64,000 nt of DNA, taken from positions 1-64,000 of the forward strand of contig JAILMW010000010.1 in assembly GCA_024692235.1 (NCBI GenBank). The letters are read 5' to 3'. The notes below the pieces were generated by a model that worked only from the letters and a program-made list of their open reading frames with translations, was not told where the DNA came from and did not search any database. The DNA comes from Saccharofermentans sp. (GTDB lineage: Bacteria > Bacillota > Clostridia > Saccharofermentanales > Saccharofermentanaceae). Below, one piece after another: positions 18,285-26,048 of this stretch. Made by a program: the position numbers and the translations under genes. Numbering within the stretch: the first letter of the stretch is position 1; each line of letters begins with the position of its first letter.

Positions 18285-19748
18285 TTATCTGATGCCCATG
18301 GCGATCTTCACCGCCTCATAAGCACCGTTATATATACCGCTTTGCTTATTCCTGATAATATTCTCGCACATATCCTTCAAAGTGACGTCGTCCTCTAAGA
18401 AAAGCTCCGTCATCTGAAGCGTGTGAGGTATGTCTTCGCACTCTATGGTACCGTCCCCCATGTGCGCCGAATGGATGGCACCCCACATCTCGTGGCCGCC
18501 TATCCTCTTTATAAACAGCTTGGGAACGGGATAGAAAGACAGCTCCGACGGCTTCGTCACAAGAACATCGCAGGACCTCATAAGAAGATTTGTGGCATAT
18601 ACCGCCTGAAATATATCCTTGTGACAGAAAAGGTGAATGCCTTCGACCTTTCCCGTAAGCTTCTCCCTCGCGAAATGCAGTGTATCCGCCCAGTCGTCTA
18701 TATGAAGTTCCGTTACTTCCTGAACACCGGGACACATCTTCTTAAGATCTTCCCAGACATTAAAATAGTCACCGATATTTATATAAAGAGCCGCCTTTTT
18801 CTCTCTGATCTTAGGGAGGAGTTTGTTAATTATCTCCGCGAAGATCTCCTTCTGAGCTCCGGCGCCTCCTATCGTGAGAAGGAATCTCATGGGCTCGCCG
18901 GTATCCTTGCGCGCCATCCTTCTCATGCAGTCTTCTTCGATATTTGTCACAAGCTCATGGTCAACATAGTGGCCTGTGTAGATAAGGGAATCCTGAGGCA
19001 TGGGACTTAATACCTTCCTGCCTGCCATTCCCTTCAGTGTACGATAACCCTGATATGCATAGTGAGTCTGTATCGTATGGATACTTCCCTCAGCTAAGTG
19101 TAGGGCCATGGGCCAGTTATCCGGGATCGCATTAACGACCTTCTTCATGCCCGCATGAAGTGCAGCCTGAGCGGGCCACACGTGAGTCGCGATGACCGGT
19201 ATCTCCTTGGGAACGCAGGAAAATACAGGTGCCATAAGCTCCGCATTCTTCTGATCACAGGAATTATAGGTCAGCTTCTTAAAGCCCTCGTAGTTAAGAG
19301 GCTCCCAGTAACACTTGTTAAATATGGGATCTTTCTGAGAGATCCTTGAACCCATGGAATAAAGGTCATTTTGTGCAGAGATGACCTTGGTACAGGTTGT
19401 GTCCTTATAAGAATTAAGATCCATCCAGTAAGGCTTATAGCCCATGGAATGGGCGGCAGATGCCATCGCCATGGAGATCCGGTAATGACCGAACCCCATC
19501 CTGATGTTGCCGACAATAATGCCCTTATCGACATCAAAGCCTTCGCATCTGCCGTCTTCGTCTTCGCCTACTCTTATGTCGCTGACACCGAGGATATCCC
19601 CCAATACCTTATTCTCCCTGACAACGGCAGAATACTTTCTGTTGCTGTCATCACCGTATTTTCGGGTATAGTTGCTCTTACTCTTCTCTGCCTTGTTTAC
19701 CGCAGAAGAAGGGATCTCGTTGCCAAAGATGACTTTGGACTTGTCCAT
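18285..19748 (-). CDS. GT-B-like glycosyltransferase-related protein, unassigned
   Basis: 487 residues, soluble. The segment IIVGNIRMGFGHYRISMAMA resembles the G-x-G-H-x-R/x-A opening of MurG/MGDG-synthase-type GT-B enzymes, and MRFLLTIGGAGAQKEIF looks like the start of their second Rossmann domain; VTKPSELSFYPVP sits where such enzymes bind the donor. The first ~90 residues are polar and unassigned. AAGGAGG precedes the ATG. Located between a TetR gene and the alpha-galactoside symporter, it may act on a sugar of the same pathway, but reaction and substrate are unknown. Confidence 0.6.
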   Translation of the reverse strand: MDKSKVIFGNEIPSSAVNKAEKSKSNYTRKYGDDSNRKYSAVVRENKVLGDILGVSDIRVGEDEDGRCEGFDVDKGIIVGNIRMGFGHYRISMAMASAAHSMGYKPYWMDLNSYKDTTCTKVISAQNDLYSMGSRISQKDPIFNKCYWEPLNYEGFKKLTYNSCDQKNAELMAPVFSCVPKEIPVIATHVWPAQAALHAGMKKVVNAIPDNWPMALHLAEGSIHTIQTHYAYQGYRTLKGMAGRKVLSPMPQDSLIYTGHYVDHELVTNIEEDCMRRMARKDTGEPMRFLLTIGGAGAQKEIFAEIINKLLPKIREKKAALYINIGDYFNVWEDLKKMCPGVQEVTELHIDDWADTLHFAREKLTGKVEGIHLFCHKDIFQAVYATNLLMRSCDVLVTKPSELSFYPVPKLFIKRIGGHEMWGAIHSAHMGDGTIECEDIPHTLQMTELFLEDDVTLKDMCENIIRNKQSGIYNGAYEAVKIAMGIR

Positions 19749-19787
19749 ATGGACCTCCTTGCCTATAAGAGGTTTAAAAGTGTGGTA

Positions 19788-20372
19788 TTACTTTATGATC
19801 ATTCCGTCGATCAGGATATCGACGATCTGGTTCAATGCATCCACGTAATTGATCCCCGTCCTCGAGAGCATATCATCAGATAGTACCTTCTCGATGGAAG
19901 CTTCCAGCATTACCTTTACGAACCTGATATCGATATTCTTCCTGATAACGCCTTCCTTCTTACCCTGCTCGATAAGCGAGATCGTGTTCTCCCAACCTGT
20001 TGCGAGACGATACTGCATCTTCCTCGATACTTCCGGGAACTTCTCCAGGAAAGGATAGACATTCTGGAAATCGATATCCCTGTAGTTCTCCGGCATAGCT
20101 CCCAGGATGAGACGGAGCCTGTCTACCGTGCTCAAGGACTTGTCATGCATGATCTCGTCTTCTTTTGCTTTGATGTTGTCGAAGATATAGTCAACAACAG
20201 TATCAAGAAGTTCCTCCTTGCTGTCGAACTCCTTGTAGATCGTCTTCTTACTGATGTGGATGTTCGTTGCTACATCCGACATAGTAAATATGACTCCTCT
20301 GTCGTTGAAAACCTCGATAGTACTGAGAATGATATCTTTTCTCAACTTCTCTCTGTCTGCCGCCTTTGCCAT
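19788..20372 (-). CDS. TetR/AcrR family transcriptional regulator
   Basis: 194 residues from the ATG at 20372, which has GGAGG 7 bases upstream; the upstream in-frame start at 20417 has none. The N-terminal helix-turn-helix is TMSDVATNIHISKKTIYKEFDSKEE at residues ~30-55; the rest is a helical ligand-binding domain. It is first in the run TetR, GT-B-like, GPH, GH36 and divergent from galK, so it probably controls the alpha-galactoside genes and itself. Such loci are more often run by AraC- or LacI-type regulators. Confidence 0.88.
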   Translation of the reverse strand: MAKAADREKLRKDIILSTIEVFNDRGVIFTMSDVATNIHISKKTIYKEFDSKEELLDTVVDYIFDNIKAKEDEIMHDKSLSTVDRLRLILGAMPENYRDIDFQNVYPFLEKFPEVSRKMQYRLATGWENTISLIEQGKKEGVIRKNIDIRFVKVMLEASIEKVLSDDMLSRTGINYVDALNQIVDILIDGMIIK

Positions 20373-20633
20373 AATGCACCTCCATAACCTAACGTGCTTC
20401 CCCGTCTTCTTATCCATTTGCGGGGTATGGTCTGTAATCCTCTTCTCCGAGAAACCGTCGACATACTTGTAGTTTCCTTAGTTACATCATATCAGCTTGG
20501 GTTTCCACAGTGGCAAAAATTAATACACAAAAATACATATATCGACTTGTGCATTTTGATCAGAATTGCACTGTGTAAAGGCATACTGACGTGTTACTAT
20601 AAAAATATCCTAACTTGTTGGAGGACAGCCCTT
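20373..20633. promoter_or_regulatory. Divergent control region, TetR operon / galK
   Basis: 261 bases without a gene. An imperfect dyad, GTGCATTTTGA and its near-complement CAGAATTGCAC, spans 20549-20571 and is a possible TetR-protein operator. On the minus strand an extended -10 (TGATATGAT, hexamer at 20486-20491) could serve the TetR operon, with TTGCCA 19 bases upstream. No convincing sigma-A promoter for galK was found; TACTATAAAA at 20595-20604 is the likeliest -10 area. Confidence 0.35.
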
Positions 20634-21881
20634 ATGCCCGATCTCGGCACTATCGATCTTACGTCTATCTACTGCACCAAGGAAGAAGCGGCGAAGCAGA
20701 AACTTCGCTACGAGAAAGCGGTTGCATCTTTTGTCGGGTTTACAGGCTCACAGGACTTTCAGATCTACAGCGCCCCCGGAAGAACGGAGATCGGCGGCAA
20801 CCATACCGACCACCAGAAAGGCGAGGTCCTGGCTGCTTCCGTCAACAAAGACTCCATAGCCGTAGTAAGGCCCCGTTCCGACAATAAGATCCGAATCCTC
20901 GCAGAAGGATTCGGCGAACTTAACGTCCTTGCGGACGACCTCGCCCCAAGAGATTCCGAGCACGGCACCTCTCTTGCTCTTGTAAGAGGAACGACGGCTT
21001 CTGTCAAGGAGATGGGATATAAGATCGGCGGCTTTGATGCCTATATAACAAGTGACGTACTTATCGGAGCAGGTCTTTCCTCCTCCGCTTCCTTCGAGGT
21101 CCTTATCGCCACGATCCTCTCAGGCCTTTATAACGACATGAAGATAACTCCGGAAGATGCAGCCATCGCATCTCAGAAGGCGGAGAATATATACTTCGGC
21201 AAACCCTGCGGCCTTATGGACCAGATGGCCTGTTCCGTCGGCGGCACCGTCTATATCGACTTTAAGGACCCTTCTGCTCCCAAGGTCATAAAGATCCCTC
21301 TGGATCTGTCCTCTTACGGGTATCGCTTATGTATAACCGACACCAAGGGTTCTCATGCGGACCTTACCCCTGACTATGCGGCAATCCCTTCCGAGATGAC
21401 CCGCGTTGCCAACTTCTTAGGAAAGGACAAGCTTCGTGACGTATCTTTGCAGGAGATCTTAGATAACGTCGCTTCCTTAAGGGCAGAGACCGGAGATCGC
21501 GCTGTCCTGCGTGCACTGCATTTCGAGCAGGAGACCAAGCGCGCCAAGAGCGAAGCGGAAGCATTGCAGCTTGGCGACTTCAATACATTCCTTAAGATCT
21601 TCAGGAAATCTTCGGATTCATCCTTCAAATATCTTCAGAACGTCTACAGCAATTCGGACGTAACCTCACAGGGCATAGCTCTGGCGCTTTGTATAAGCGA
21701 TATCATCTTAGGCGAAGACGAAGTGTCCAGAGTACACGGCGGCGGCTTCGCGGGAACGATCCAGGCCTTCGTTAAAGACGATAATGTGGAGCGTTACAGA
21801 AGCACCATGGACAAAGTCTTCGGAGACGGCTCCTGCTCTGTCATGAGCATTAGAAGCGTCGGCGGTGTAAGGATCATTTAG
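20634..21881 (+). CDS. galK: Galactokinase
   Basis: 415 residues from the ATG at 20634 (TTGGAGGACAG upstream); the frame is open further 5' without a good site. GHMP-kinase landmarks: the galactokinase signature GRTEIGGNHTDHQKG, the ATP loop GAGLSSSASFEVL, and VHGGGFAGTIQAF near the C-terminus. It phosphorylates galactose to galactose-1-phosphate, the first Leloir step. It is divergent from the GH36/GPH genes that would supply galactose. galT and galE are not in the window. Confidence 0.95.
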   Translation: MPDLGTIDLTSIYCTKEEAAKQKLRYEKAVASFVGFTGSQDFQIYSAPGRTEIGGNHTDHQKGEVLAASVNKDSIAVVRPRSDNKIRILAEGFGELNVLADDLAPRDSEHGTSLALVRGTTASVKEMGYKIGGFDAYITSDVLIGAGLSSSASFEVLIATILSGLYNDMKITPEDAAIASQKAENIYFGKPCGLMDQMACSVGGTVYIDFKDPSAPKVIKIPLDLSSYGYRLCITDTKGSHADLTPDYAAIPSEMTRVANFLGKDKLRDVSLQEILDNVASLRAETGDRAVLRALHFEQETKRAKSEAEALQLGDFNTFLKIFRKSSDSSFKYLQNVYSNSDVTSQGIALALCISDIILGEDEVSRVHGGGFAGTIQAFVKDDNVERYRSTMDKVFGDGSCSVMSIRSVGGVRII

Positions 21882-21986
21882 TCCTACGTCACAATAGCTT
21901 AACATAATGGTTATATACCAATATTGCCCGTGACAGCTCTCCTATGTTACTTTTAAGGTGTGTATCGGATATCGGGAGGGAATATT

Positions 21987-22529
21987 ATGAAGAAGAAAGA
22001 ACGATTAGTCGGTCTTATAATGGCTGTCGTCATGTCTGCTGCAATGGGACTTATAGCGGCATTTCTGGTAAGGCTCGGAATGAACCCTCAGGAACTGGCA
22101 TCTTCGCCGCCTGCAGCCGTCATGTATATAAGCAACATCTTGGAATCCATAGCATTCGGCGTGATCTTTACCCTTATCCTGCCGATGGGCAGATGGGGAC
22201 ATCAGTTAGCGTCCAAGGCAGGCGCCACGCCTCCGTCATTGAAGTTCCATCTTCTTAACAGCCTTCCGGTCTCCATGGCATGTGCGATCCTTGTAAGCGC
22301 ACCCGTGTGCTTTATTAACATCCTTCAGGCAAGAGCTCACATGCCTCCTGAAGTTGCTCCTCCTCTTATTCCCATGTTCCTGGGATCCTGGCTCAAGCTT
22401 CTTCTTCCCACGGCGATAATAGGCTATGTGATATCACTGTTTATATCCCCTATTGTAGTCAAGGCGGTAGGACTTAACGTCCCCACCAAGAGACCTCCGA
22501 ACATCCCGGAAGGTGCAAGACCCGAATAA
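21987..22529 (+). CDS. Four-helix membrane protein of unknown function
   Basis: 180 residues from the ATG at 21987 (GGGAGGG upstream). Four hydrophobic helices are visible, with a short loop GMNPQELASSPP after the first and a positively charged tail. The layout (two helices, loop, two helices) recalls a doubled DUF2798-type protein, but I cannot assign it. It stands alone and is followed by a strong terminator. Confidence 0.75.
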   Translation: MKKKERLVGLIMAVVMSAAMGLIAAFLVRLGMNPQELASSPPAAVMYISNILESIAFGVIFTLILPMGRWGHQLASKAGATPPSLKFHLLNSLPVSMACAILVSAPVCFINILQARAHMPPEVAPPLIPMFLGSWLKLLLPTAIIGYVISLFISPIVVKAVGLNVPTKRPPNIPEGARPE

Positions 22530-22535
22530 ACAGAT

Positions 22536-22570
22536 ATCCCGTTCCGCACTCCGCAGAACGGGATAATTTT
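22536..22570 (+). terminator. Rho-independent terminator
   Basis: A 9-bp perfect stem ATCCCGTTC / GAACGGGAT with an 11-base loop, followed by AATTTTAT. It is placed 7 bases after the stop of the membrane-protein gene. Confidence 0.85.
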
Positions 22571-22584
22571 ATCTTATTGGTTCA

Positions 22585-22700
22585 ATGTACACCCGACTGT
22601 ACGCTTTTCTGCGCGAAAGACGTACTTAATGGTGTACTTGGGGTTGTTTTCCCATACACGTGTACATCTTTCAGCCCAAAAGATGTACTACCGGGTGTAC
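22585..22700. repeat. Tandem hairpin element A (GTAC series)
   Basis: Seven GTAC tetranucleotides occur in 114 bases, at 22587, 22599, 22622, 22634, 22662, 22685 and 22697. Within each arm they are exactly 12 bases apart (GTAC-8 nt-GTAC). The first four form one nested hairpin: outer stem GTACACC/GGTGTAC, inner stem GTACGCTTT/AAAGACGTAC. The last three form a second, with inner stem GTACATCTTT/AAAGATGTAC. Copies of about 36 bases (from 22606 and from 22669) are diverged direct repeats, period 63. It ends flush with the DJ-1 stop codon. Same architecture as element B. Confidence 0.7.
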
Positions 22701-23258
22701 TCAGATCGTCTCGGGGTGCTGGATCCTGCCCTTGATATCAAGTGCCTTATCTTCACCTTCAAGAACTTCGATCATCTTGAGCGCGAGATCAATGGAGAAG
22801 CCCAGGCCCCTTCCTGTTAAGATCTTGCCGTCGACGGTCACGCCGGCGCCCGTATATTCAGCTCCGGTGAGCTTGTCTTCCCAGCCGGGGAAGCATGTGG
22901 ACTTCTTGCCTTCAAGAAGTCCCAATCCGCCTAATACGGAAGGACCGGCGCATACAGCCGCGATATACTTATCTGCCGCTGCCTGAGCCTTAAGAACCTT
23001 GGCCAGTCCCTCGTGAGAAGTAAGATTAGTTACTCCGGGCATTCCTCCCGGGATAAAGAGCATGTCCGAATCTTCAAAGGAAGCTTCTTCGAATGTCTTA
23101 TCCGTAATTATCCTTATGTTATGAGATGATGTTATCTCTCTTGTACCGTTGCAGGATACGAGCTCAGTCTCGATGCCTGCTCTTCTTAAAAGATCTACTG
23201 CTATAAGGCACTCGGACTCTTCGGTGCCGTCAGTTATAAATGCTGTTACTTTACTCAT
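22701..23258 (-). CDS. DJ-1/PfpI family protein (YajL/ThiJ-like)
   Basis: 185 residues of class I glutamine-amidotransferase-like fold. The conserved nucleophile elbow is AAVCAGPSVLGGLGLLEG (Cys ~103), the acidic partner is in DGTEESECLIAVDLLRRAG near the N-terminus, and IPGGMPGVTNL is the oxyanion region. Members act as deglycases, chaperones or redox-sensing enzymes. GGAGG precedes the ATG. It is a single gene flanked on both sides by intergenic hairpin elements with a shared design. Confidence 0.9.
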   Translation of the reverse strand: MSKVTAFITDGTEESECLIAVDLLRRAGIETELVSCNGTREITSSHNIRIITDKTFEEASFEDSDMLFIPGGMPGVTNLTSHEGLAKVLKAQAAADKYIAAVCAGPSVLGGLGLLEGKKSTCFPGWEDKLTGAEYTGAGVTVDGKILTGRGLGFSIDLALKMIEVLEGEDKALDIKGRIQHPETI

Positions 23259-23330
23259 ATTGATGATCCTCCGATCGGTTGATTACCTGTTAAGTATACC
23301 GCACCATGAAGACTCGGGTGAAGTATCCTG

Positions 23331-23456
23331 CTCTCCACTCGCGTCTCCGTTTTTTGAAAATGGGAGACATCAGTGGAGAAATATCCCGTCAATTTTGCCC
23401 GTTTTGTCTCCACCCTCGTCTCCCAATTAAGCAAATGGCAGACAGGTGCGGAGACA
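23331..23456. repeat. Tandem hairpin element B (CTCC/GGAG series)
   Basis: Two hairpins in tandem inside a 388-base intergenic stretch (23259-23646). Copy 1: CTCC at 23333 and 23345, GGAG at 23363 and 23375; outer stem TCTCCACT/AGTGGAGA, 3x3 internal loop, inner stem GTCTCC/GGAGAC. Copy 2: CTCC at 23408 and 23420, GCAG at 23438, GGAG at 23450. In every arm the tetranucleotides are 12 bases apart, and the 8-base spacers (ACTCGCGT, ACCCTCGT) resemble the ACCCGACT of element A. The rest of the stretch holds nothing else I recognise apart from the gpmI terminator. Confidence 0.7.
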
Positions 23457-23582
23457 TCCGGATATCCCCGGAAAAAGATCCGCCGGGAGAGCGCAATAAT
23501 AGTGGCAAGCAGCACTTGATCTGCCCTGCCTCGCCAGCGCCTTCACCCTTCTTTTGATCACTCGAAGTTTATATAAGGCATA

Positions 23583-23615
23583 CAAAAGCGGCACACCCTG
23601 CAATGAGTGTGCCGC
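23583..23615 (-). terminator. gpmI terminator
   Basis: On the minus strand GCGGCACAC, a 10-base loop and GTGTGCCGC form a 9-bp perfect stem followed by TTTTGTA. It lies about 30 bases beyond the gpmI stop. Confidence 0.85.
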
Positions 23616-23646
23616 CTGTGTGATCTTATTAAGTTAATAACAGATA

Positions 23647-25239
23647 TTACTTCTTGATAAGAAGTGACTCACCTGTCATCTCAGCGGGCTTTTCAAGTCC
23701 CATGATCTCAAGGAGCGTAGGAGCGATATCGCAAAGTCTTCCGCCTTCCTTAAGTGTGTAAGCCTCATCGTAGTTATAGAGAATGAAGGGTACGGGATTT
23801 GTTGTATGAGCCGTGTGAGGTGCCTTTGTCTCGTAGTTGATCATCTGCTCTGCATTACCGTGGTCGGCACAGATGAAGAGAACGCCGTCCATCTTCTTGA
23901 CTGCCTCAACTGCAGCGCCTACGCACTGGTCGATCCTCTCAACTGCTGCAACTGCTGCCTCGATAACACCTGTATGACCTACCATGTCAGGGTTAGCGAA
24001 GTTGATGATGATAACATCATACTCGCCGGATGTGATAGCTGCGTCGAGCTTCTCGGATACTTCGGGAGCGCTCATCTCAGGCTGAAGGTCGTATGTAGCA
24101 ACCTTAGGGGAGTTAACAAGTGTACGATCCTCGTCCTTGTTGGGCTCCTCGATACCGCCGTTGAAGAAGAATGTAACGTGAGCATACTTCTCTGTCTCAG
24201 CAAGACGAAGCTGCTTCAGGCCGTTAGCTGCGAGATACTCACCGAATGTATTTGTGATCTCTTCCTTCTTGAATGCGACGAACTTGTTGGGGATAGTCTC
24301 GTCGTAATCCTTGAAGCATACATATGTAAGGGGCATGAAGCCGTTAGCTCTCTTAAGGAACTTGATGCACTTGGGATCTGCTGCATCGCCCTCAGCTGCA
24401 GCGATATCGGAATCAGCAAAGCAGAATGCCTTGGTGATCTCACGAGCACGGTCGGGACGGAAGTTGAAGAAGATAACGGAATCATTAGGCTTAACAACGG
24501 ATACGGGTGTGCCGTCCTCGTTAGTGATGACTGTAGGAAGAACGAACTCATCCGTTACGCCGTCATCGTAAGACTTCTGCATAGCCTCGATGCAATCTGT
24601 AGCCTTAACGCCCTCACCGAGTACAAGTGCATCGTAAGCCTTCTGGATACGATCCCAGTTGTTATCTCTGTCCATTGCGTAGTAACGGCCGGACATTGAA
24701 GCTACCTTACCGCAGCCGATCTCGTTCATCTTGTCAACGAGCTGCTGGAGGTAATCCTTACCGGATGCCGGGGGTGTGTCACGTCCGTCGAAGAAGGGAT
24801 GAACATAAACATTCTCAAGTCCTTCCTTCTTGCACATCTCAATGATCGCATAGAGGTGTGTGATGTGGCTGTGAACGCCGCCGTCTGAGAGAAGACCCCA
24901 GATGTGAAGATCGGAGTTGTTCTTCTTGCAGTTCTCGATAGCGCGAAGGAACTCTTCGTTCTTGAAGAATACGCCGTCCTCGATATATTTTGTGATGAGA
25001 GTCAGATCCTGGTAGATGATCCTTCCGGAACCGATGTTCATGTGACCGACTTCGGAGTTACCCATCTGTCCGTCGGGAAGTCCTACTGCAAGTCCGGAAG
25101 CAGCGCCAAGCTTATAAGGGCACTCCTTCATAAGCTTGTCCATAACGGGAGTCTTTGCCATGGCGATAGCATTTCCCTCTGTCTTATCGGAAATACCGTA
25201 GCCGTCCAATACCATCAAAACTACAGGTTTCTGTCTCAT
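23647..25239 (-). CDS. gpmI: 2,3-bisphosphoglycerate-independent phosphoglycerate mutase
   Basis: 530 residues, alkaline-phosphatase superfamily. The start VVLMVLDGYGISDKTEGNAI carries the first metal Asp; the phosphoserine nucleophile is in QMGNSEVGHMNIGSG; metal ligands recur in NFANPDMVGHTG and CADHGNAEQM. It interconverts 3- and 2-phosphoglycerate in glycolysis, Mn2+-dependent. Length is normal (~510-530). It has its own promoter and terminator and is monocistronic. Codon choice is notably uniform, consistent with high expression. Confidence 0.97.
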   Translation of the reverse strand: MRQKPVVLMVLDGYGISDKTEGNAIAMAKTPVMDKLMKECPYKLGAASGLAVGLPDGQMGNSEVGHMNIGSGRIIYQDLTLITKYIEDGVFFKNEEFLRAIENCKKNNSDLHIWGLLSDGGVHSHITHLYAIIEMCKKEGLENVYVHPFFDGRDTPPASGKDYLQQLVDKMNEIGCGKVASMSGRYYAMDRDNNWDRIQKAYDALVLGEGVKATDCIEAMQKSYDDGVTDEFVLPTVITNEDGTPVSVVKPNDSVIFFNFRPDRAREITKAFCFADSDIAAAEGDAADPKCIKFLKRANGFMPLTYVCFKDYDETIPNKFVAFKKEEITNTFGEYLAANGLKQLRLAETEKYAHVTFFFNGGIEEPNKDEDRTLVNSPKVATYDLQPEMSAPEVSEKLDAAITSGEYDVIIINFANPDMVGHTGVIEAAVAAVERIDQCVGAAVEAVKKMDGVLFICADHGNAEQMINYETKAPHTAHTTNPVPFILYNYDEAYTLKEGGRLCDIAPTLLEIMGLEKPAEMTGESLLIKK

Positions 25240-25280
25240 AGTGAATCTCCTATATAAATATATATTTATTAGCCGCTAAG

Positions 25281-25309
25281 ATTATAAACGCATATCAGAT
25301 GTTGTTCAA
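25281..25309 (-). promoter_or_regulatory. gpmI promoter
   Basis: Minus strand TTGAAC (25304-25309), 17-base spacer, TATAAT (25281-25286), about 40 bases before the gpmI ATG, which has GGAG upstream. Confidence 0.8.
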
Positions 25310-25311
25310 CA

Positions 25312-25340
25312 CAAAAAGAGCCGCCTCATACGAAGCGGTT
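25312..25340 (-). terminator. Terminator overlapping the end of the DUF4250 gene
   Basis: Minus strand CCGCTTC-GTAT-GAGGCGG (7-bp stem with one G-U pair, 4-base loop) then CTCTTTTTG. The stem includes the last sense codons and stop of the DUF4250 gene. Confidence 0.75.
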
Positions 25341-25502
25341 CTTGTCTTTATCGTACATATAATCAAGCTTTTGAAGCTTCTCTTCGATCTGAGACTTATC
25401 CACGCCGTAAGAGGAGCAGAATTCGTCAAGAGAAGGGTAATTGTCACGAAGCTGCGTATTAACAAAGCTTAAGAGCATTACGGGATCGCCCGGTATATTC
25501 AT
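25326..25502 (-). CDS. DUF4250 family small protein
   Basis: 58 residues. It starts MNIPGDPVMLLSFVNTQLRD, then NYPSLDEFC and a C-terminal acidic/aromatic stretch ending DKNRFV. This matches DUF4250, a family of ~55-65-residue helical proteins common in Clostridia with no known function. The start is firm: AAGGAGG sits 7 bases before the ATG. Its own terminator overlaps the stop. Divergent from the Xre gene at 25599. Confidence 0.85.
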   Translation of the reverse strand: MNIPGDPVMLLSFVNTQLRDNYPSLDEFCSSYGVDKSQIEEKLQKLDYMYDKDKNRFV

Positions 25503-25598
25503 GTTAAGTCCTCCTTAACTTCATTTCCGAAAGTATTGTAACACATTGAAATCTCTCAAGCTGTGGTGTAAAATTACACCCAGAAAGCAGGGTTATAT

Positions 25599-26048
25599 AT
25601 GACTAGAGAAGAATTCATAGCAGAAGTTAACAGCAAGCTCAAACTTGTCAGAACCGAATACGGTCTTACTCAGGATAAGATGGCCGTGATCCTCGGCATC
25701 TCCAAGAAGACTCTCGTAGAGAGCGAGAAGGGGCGCCGTTCCATCGGTTGGACAGAGGCTGTTGCTCTTATCACCATCTTCCAGTCAAGTACTATCCTTC
25801 AGAATTCATTCGGCGGCGACCCCGTCGGAGTCGTGTCCGCGTTGGCTTTCGAAGACATCGAAGTAAACTACCCTTCCACAATGGGCGGGAGAGTATGGTG
25901 GAAAGAGATAACCAACAGGAACGGTTACCGCGTTCAGCAGAACCTCGTCTCCGCTCACTACCGTATCCTTGACAGTGAAGATCGAAAGCTCATCTCTTCC
26001 TTTGACCTAGATGAGATAAACGAATATCTCGATACCATCGCAAAGTGA
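25599..26048 (+). CDS. Xre-family helix-turn-helix protein with C-terminal domain
   Basis: 149 residues. Residues ~12-65 form an HTH_3 domain (LKLVRTEYGLTQDKMAVILG, then SKKTLVESEKGRR). The remaining ~85 residues, containing GGRVWWKEITNRNGYRVQQN, are a small mixed domain seen behind such HTHs but without a name I can give. AAAGCAGGGT upstream is a modest ribosome site. It converges on the radical SAM gene; the two stops abut as TGATCA. The target is unknown. Confidence 0.75.
   Translation: MTREEFIAEVNSKLKLVRTEYGLTQDKMAVILGISKKTLVESEKGRRSIGWTEAVALITIFQSSTILQNSFGGDPVGVVSALAFEDIEVNYPSTMGGRVWWKEITNRNGYRVQQNLVSAHYRILDSEDRKLISSFDLDEINEYLDTIAK

Noticed and set aside
18346..18735. 129-codon minus-strand frame
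   Set aside because: Out-of-frame shadow of the GT-B-like gene, Arg/Gly/Ser-rich as such shadows usually are.
22585..23456. CRISPR array
   Set aside because: Repeats are hairpins with degenerate arms and no regular unique spacers; no cas genes nearby.
23806..24699. 297-codon plus-strand open frame
   Set aside because: It is the antisense shadow of gpmI, which has full catalytic motifs, promoter and terminator; the shadow has no ribosome site or family features.
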